The translations under genes were made by a program, and so were the position numbers. Shown here one piece after another: positions 60,329 to 64,000 of a stretch of DNA of 64,000 bases. The notes below the pieces were generated by a model. That model was not told the origin of the DNA and searched no databases. It was given only the letters and a program-made list of their open reading frames with translations. The stretch is from Lachnospiraceae bacterium (GTDB lineage Bacteria; Bacillota; Clostridia; Lachnospirales; Lachnospiraceae): NCBI GenBank assembly GCA_017427685.1, contig JAFRSH010000011.1, positions 1 through 64,000 of the forward strand. Reading direction: 5' to 3'. How positions within the stretch are numbered: the first letter of the stretch is position 1; every line of letters starts with the position of its first letter.

Positions 60329-62380
60329 ATGGAGAAAATCCTTCTTGTCGATGATAATAATGTCAGCTTGTCTCTGGCCAAGAACATGCTCGGTGATAAA
60401 TATGAGATATATGCCGTCATCTCGGGAGAGCAGGCGCTCAAATTCCTTGAGAAAAAGGACGTCGACCTCATCCTTCTTGACATAAACATGCCTGACATGT
60501 CCGGCTTTGAAACACTGAAGCTTATCCGTGAGATGCCCGAGCATATCAATATCCCGATCATCTTCCTTACATCCGACGCGGATCCCGAGACGGAGCGCAA
60601 GTGCTTCGAGATGGGTGCTTTTGACTACATCGTCAAGCCTTTCCAGAAGATCACGCTCTGCAGCAGAGTTGCCAGAACACTCGACCTCGTTTCGCTCAGG
60701 AAGGATCTCGAAGGCAGACTCCTTGAGAAGACCAAGCAGATCGCTCGTATCTCTCTCAAATCCATGATGATGATCGCAAACACCGTGGACAAGAAGGACC
60801 CGCTCGCGGCAGAACATTCGAACAATGTTGCATGGTTCTCGGTTGAGATCGCCAAGAAGCTCGGCTGGAACACCGACGACCTCTACAATCTCCAGAACCT
60901 TGCCCTGATACACGATATCGGTAATATAGGCGTGCCCGAGACCATCATCCGTAAGAAGGGACAGCTCACTCCCGAGGAATATGACACCGTTAAGAAGCAT
61001 ACAACCCTCGGCAGGAACATCCTTGCGGACATGACGGTCATCAGGAAAGCGGCCGAAGTGGCCGAGACACATCACGAGCGTTACGACGGCAAGGGTTACC
61101 CCAACGGCCTTTCGGGACGCAGTATCCCCATCGAAGCCAGGATCATCGCAATCGCCGATGCATTTGATTCGATGACAACGGACAGAGCTTTCCGTAAGAA
61201 GCTCACCCGTGAAGAAGTTTTAAACGAGTTCACGAAGGGCAGAGGAACACAGTTTGACCCCGAACTTGTGGATATAGCACTCGAGTTGCTCTCTAACGAC
61301 GACTTCAAGCGTGACGAAGCTGATGTCATCCGCGAGGAAGAGCTTGCGGTTGAGAGCTCGAGACTCCTGCAGGACGTGCTTTCGACTTACACCGACAGAC
61401 CGCGCAGGAACCATGTGCGCGATCCCCTAACAGGTCTGTGGAGCAGTTCGTACGCCATGGACGAGATCGACAACTACCTCTCCGAGAAGCGCGCGAGCGG
61501 TTGCTTTATGCTTGTTGATATCGACGGCTTCTCGCAGATCAATGACAACCTCGGTCACATAGTCGGTGACTCCGTTATCAAGAACATTTCTGTCATCCTT
61601 TCGGAGATGATGCGCAACGACGACATCATCTGCCGTGTGGGCGGAGACGAATTCATACTTTTCTTCAAGGACGGCGGCAGCAAAGAGTTCGCCACGGCGA
61701 AGGCGGAGGAGATCATACTTTACCTCGACGACGGACTCAAGAATCCTGTTTCGGACGAGCGTATCTCCGTGTCCATAGGCATTACTCTTGCCCAGACGGA
61801 CGGTAAGGATTTCGCGACCCTCTACAACAAGGCCGACAAGGCGCTCTACCTCGTTAAGGAGAACGGCAAGCATTCATACCACTTCTTCTCGGATGAGGGA
61901 AGCATGATGCGCCACACGCTCGCCAGCACGAGGATCGACCTCGAGTACCTCAAGAAATTCGTTTCGGAGAAAGATTCGACACCGGGCGGATTTATGGTTG
62001 AGTACGAGAGCTTCAAGAAGATCTTCAGATTCCTCGGCCGTGCCCAGAGAAGGACTTCGAGTCCCGTTATCCTGCTGCTCCTCACGATCACCGCTCAGGA
62101 CGGTTCGCCCGCCAACAGCGAGATTCTTGAGGCTGCGATGATCCACCTGAAGAGTGCGATCACCACCGCGATCAGAAGCGGGGACGTCACGACCAACTAC
62201 AGCAGCAGCCAGTACCTTGCGATACTTCTCGAATCGACCACACAGAACGGCTACCTCATAGCCGAGAGGATCAGAAAGATCTTCTACGAGAGTATCGACT
62301 ATCCCGATATCAGGCTTACGTACGATATCGATACTACGCCCTTTATTCAGAACAATACCTACGAGGATGATGATGTATGA
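60329..62380 (+). CDS. Response regulator with HD-GYP, GGDEF and a degenerate GGDEF-like domain
   Basis: A 683-residue c-di-GMP turnover protein. The receiver domain (1-120) has D8/D9, D51 in LLDINMPD and K103. The HD-GYP phosphodiesterase domain (about 150-325) has HD at 195-196 (LIHDIGNIGVPE) and GYP at 256-258 (HHERYDGKGYPNG). The GGDEF domain (about 360-520) has GGDEF at 438-442 and an I-site R429-x-x-D432 five residues before it. Residues 553-683 form a further domain with SSSQY where GGDEF would be; the same domain ends the facing BTAD regulator. It thus contains both synthesis and breakdown modules under phosphorylation control. The stop codon overlaps the next start. Confidence 0.9.
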   Translation: MEKILLVDDNNVSLSLAKNMLGDKYEIYAVISGEQALKFLEKKDVDLILLDINMPDMSGFETLKLIREMPEHINIPIIFLTSDADPETERKCFEMGAFDYIVKPFQKITLCSRVARTLDLVSLRKDLEGRLLEKTKQIARISLKSMMMIANTVDKKDPLAAEHSNNVAWFSVEIAKKLGWNTDDLYNLQNLALIHDIGNIGVPETIIRKKGQLTPEEYDTVKKHTTLGRNILADMTVIRKAAEVAETHHERYDGKGYPNGLSGRSIPIEARIIAIADAFDSMTTDRAFRKKLTREEVLNEFTKGRGTQFDPELVDIALELLSNDDFKRDEADVIREEELAVESSRLLQDVLSTYTDRPRRNHVRDPLTGLWSSSYAMDEIDNYLSEKRASGCFMLVDIDGFSQINDNLGHIVGDSVIKNISVILSEMMRNDDIICRVGGDEFILFFKDGGSKEFATAKAEEIILYLDDGLKNPVSDERISVSIGITLAQTDGKDFATLYNKADKALYLVKENGKHSYHFFSDEGSMMRHTLASTRIDLEYLKKFVSEKDSTPGGFMVEYESFKKIFRFLGRAQRRTSSPVILLLLTITAQDGSPANSEILEAAMIHLKSAITTAIRSGDVTTNYSSSQYLAILLESTTQNGYLIAERIRKIFYESIDYPDIRLTYDIDTTPFIQNNTYEDDDV

Positions 62381-62622
62381 ACCCTAACACACAAGATAAC
62401 AATACCCCCGAAAGATCGAGGGCGGTGAGGATAGCCGCACTTGTGGCAGTGATCCTGATGGGAGGACTGATCGTAGCGGCTGTTGTGATCTCTTTCCTTA
62501 ATATCGAGAATTCAGGCAAGTATGTGATCGGACTTCTCACGATCAGCTTCGTGCTCGGCGTGGTGATCTACCTGATCGGCCTCTTCTCGAGGCTCTCGAA
62601 GAGTAAGAAAGACTTGAAGTAA
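62377..62622 (+). CDS. Small two-helix membrane protein
   Basis: An 81-residue protein with two hydrophobic segments (about 17-41 and 49-69), a polar N terminus and a basic C terminus (SRLSKSKKDLK). The ATG overlaps the stop codon of the c-di-GMP protein (ATGA), so the two are translated together. No family was recognised; it may anchor or modulate the signalling protein, but that is only suggested by the overlap. Confidence 0.65.
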   Translation: MNPNTQDNNTPERSRAVRIAALVAVILMGGLIVAAVVISFLNIENSGKYVIGLLTISFVLGVVIYLIGLFSRLSKSKKDLK

Positions 62623-62629
62623 TAAGCGG

Positions 62630-63838
62630 TCACGATATCGAAACATCGATCGCGGCAAGCTTGGAGTCGAGCTTAACGTCCTTGACGGGATGTATACGCT
62701 TATACGAGCGGATGATCCTTTCCGAGATGAGCGAAGCGTTCTCCATGGTCACGTCGCTGAGGAGCACGATGAACTGCGTAAGGCTGTAACGCGCGTAAAC
62801 ATCGCGCCTGCGCAGAGTGTCCTGGACAACGAGCTTGAGCTCGTCCATGCAGCGGTTGTAATACTTGATGTCGGGTGGAGTGATCTCGCCGTCGACATCG
62901 GAGAAAAGAGTGAGAAGACAGAGGTAAGCGGTCTCGCCGCTACGTCTGCATCCGCGCTCCGTCAGCTGGTAGATATCCTTAAAAATCTCATATTCGCAGA
63001 AGAATGCGCCTGTGTTGCCAAGAGATTCCTGAAGCTCGGCCTGAACGAGCTCGATGCTCTTCTCGGTGACATTGAGCGCTTTCGTTATCTCTCTGTAAAG
63101 AAGCTTGATCTCGTTTGAGGGAGTGATACCGAACTCCTTGTAGAAGACTTCGGTGGTCTCATGGTACTTCTCGAGAGCCTCGCGGCGCGCGCCGGTGAGG
63201 TACAGTGACTTGATGAGCAGGTAATAAAGCCGCTCGTCGTTCTTCTCGAGGTACATGGCTCTCTCGCAGGCGGAAAGAGCGAGAGAGTACTTTTTCTTGG
63301 AATAACACATCAGGACGTAGTCGCAGACCGTGTTCACATACAGGGAGTGAAGTCTGTCACGGATGGAGTTCGTCCATGTGGATTTGTTGGTGTGAAGGAA
63401 GTCGCCCTTGTAGAGAGCGAGTGCTTCCTGGTAAAGAGTGAAACGACGCGATTCGGAAGTGCTCTTCTTGTTCGCTTCGGCAAGGATCGCTTCGAAATTC
63501 TCAAAGTCCATGACGGTGCGATCGGCGTAATTCCAGGTGAAGACACCCTTCTTGAAGGTGATGGGCGCGAAATCGCTTCCGTTACAAAGGGGAGCAAGGA
63601 AAGAGCGGACACGGTGAACAAGCACCTTGATGGAACCGCGGGTGCTGCTTTCGTTTTTCTCGTCCCAGACAAGAGCACTGACTTCGCCCGAAGGGATCTC
63701 GCGGCCTTTGTTGACTGTGAGATATGCGAGGAAGTTCCAGGGTTTGTGCGCCCTGTTGATCGAATCGGATACGACGTTGTTGTTGTATCTGATCGAGAAA
63801 TCGCCGAGTGTTGTTACATAAATCGTATTGTCCGCCAT
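62630..63838 (-). CDS. BTAD/SARP-like transcriptional regulator with degenerate GGDEF-like C terminus
   Basis: A 402-residue regulator. The N-terminal OmpR/PhoB-type winged helix (5-105) starts YVTTLGDFSIRYNNNVV and includes LAYLTVNKGREIPSGEVSALVW. The BTAD helical domain (110-255) follows (MDFENFEAILAEA ... FYKEFGITPSNEIKLLY). Residues 276-395 match the C-terminal domain of the facing 60329-62380 protein: EYEIFKDIYQLTERGCRRSG and YSLTQFIVLLSDVTMENASL, with SLTQF in place of GGDEF. It is convergent with the small membrane protein gene, 7 nt apart. The target genes are unknown. Confidence 0.85.
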   Translation of the reverse strand: MADNTIYVTTLGDFSIRYNNNVVSDSINRAHKPWNFLAYLTVNKGREIPSGEVSALVWDEKNESSTRGSIKVLVHRVRSFLAPLCNGSDFAPITFKKGVFTWNYADRTVMDFENFEAILAEANKKSTSESRRFTLYQEALALYKGDFLHTNKSTWTNSIRDRLHSLYVNTVCDYVLMCYSKKKYSLALSACERAMYLEKNDERLYYLLIKSLYLTGARREALEKYHETTEVFYKEFGITPSNEIKLLYREITKALNVTEKSIELVQAELQESLGNTGAFFCEYEIFKDIYQLTERGCRRSGETAYLCLLTLFSDVDGEITPPDIKYYNRCMDELKLVVQDTLRRRDVYARYSLTQFIVLLSDVTMENASLISERIIRSYKRIHPVKDVKLDSKLAAIDVSIS

Positions 63839-63870
63839 ATAAACGCTTTCCTTTCCGGAATATACCGTAC

Positions 63871-63899
63871 ATTATACTTTATCGGAGAGGGGCGTGCAA
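63871..63899 (-). promoter_or_regulatory. Promoter of the BTAD regulator gene
   Basis: On the minus strand TTGCAC (63899-63894), 17-nt spacer, TATAAT (63876-63871), 33 nt before the ATG. Confidence 0.7.
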
Positions 63900-63910
63900 G
63901 GTCTGCCGGC

Positions 63911-63939
63911 TTTACTATGAACGTGCGGTGAAGTATAAT
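63911..63939 (+). promoter_or_regulatory. Divergent promoter reading off the right end
   Basis: TTTACT (63911-63916), 17-nt spacer, TATAAT (63934-63939), followed by a ribosome site at 63951-63956. Confidence 0.65.
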
Positions 63940-63964
63940 AGCAAAAGAATAGGGAGTAAAGTCG

Positions 63965-64000
63965 TTGCTTCGTGCCGATCGTGCGGAGACGACGGCGGAA
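63965..64000 (+). CDS. Start of a gene cut by the window end
   Basis: TTG at 63965 lies 8 nt after AGGGAG and downstream of a good promoter. The 12 visible codons read MLRADRAETTAE. Too short for any functional statement. Confidence 0.4.
   Translation, partial: MLRADRAETTAE

Noticed and set aside
1..64000. CRISPR arrays, rRNA genes and replication origin
   Set aside because: No regularly spaced repeats, no rRNA-like sequence and no DnaA-box cluster were noticed anywhere in the window.

Overview
The window looks like a chromosome segment from an anaerobic clostridial bacterium (Bacillota, class Clostridia). Evidence: a T-box leader in front of tyrS, TmcAL, a two-gene SufC/SufB set, an acetate kinase/phosphotransacetylase pair, TelA/XpaC, AGGAGG-type ribosome sites, frequent TTG/GTG starts, and many TTGACA-N17-TATAAT promoters. 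Genus cannot be fixed from the sequence alone. Base composition is moderate, with GC-ending codons in the housekeeping blocks and a distinctly AT-rich stretch from about 19.3 to 28.6 kb.

Layout. 0-3.9 kb: a cell-surface protein cut by the window edge, then an AbiE-type toxin-antitoxin remnant with an intact antitoxin, an autoregulatory promoter and a truncated toxin. 3.8-9.3 kb: an MraY-family transferase (minus strand), two paralogous secreted proteins and a small acidic membrane protein. 9.3-19.2 kb: T-box and tyrS, tRNA-Leu, sufCB and a response regulator-Hpt gene on the minus strand, then cvpA, a GH3 glycosidase, tmcAL and a cyclic-nucleotide-binding protein.

19.2-31.9 kb is an accessory island. 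It is bracketed by two near-identical copies of a 24-nt palindromic element and holds six GNAT acetyltransferases (one with a stop codon), an isochorismatase-like hydrolase, peptidase E, a MarR/flavodoxin pair, a methyltransferase remnant, and a 5'-truncated RNA ligase next to a metallophosphoesterase. It also holds a three-gene unit (RecF/OLD-like ATPase, TOPRIM-like protein, XRE regulator) whose genes overlap by ATGA and whose middle gene is frameshifted at an A7 run. A radical SAM protein, a HAD hydrolase and a methyltransferase close the island. The three-gene unit is the best candidate here for an undescribed defence-type system.

32-46.6 kb: ackA-pta; an export system of three membrane-fusion adaptors, one large FtsX/MacB-type permease and two ATPases, one with an AbrB-like tail; an xpaC-telA-TPM operon running into a dTDP-glucose dehydratase. 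46.7-64 kb: tRNA-Gln, a cation exchanger, a long hairpin element, a GH26-like glycosidase, a transglutaminase lipoprotein, a GGDEF protein with a sugar-binding-type sensor, an M14 carboxypeptidase, a YigZ protein, a class A PBP, rarA and an XRE regulator. The end carries a REC-HD-GYP-GGDEF protein facing a BTAD-type regulator that shares the same degenerate GGDEF-like C-terminal domain, so c-di-GMP signalling is a theme of the right end.
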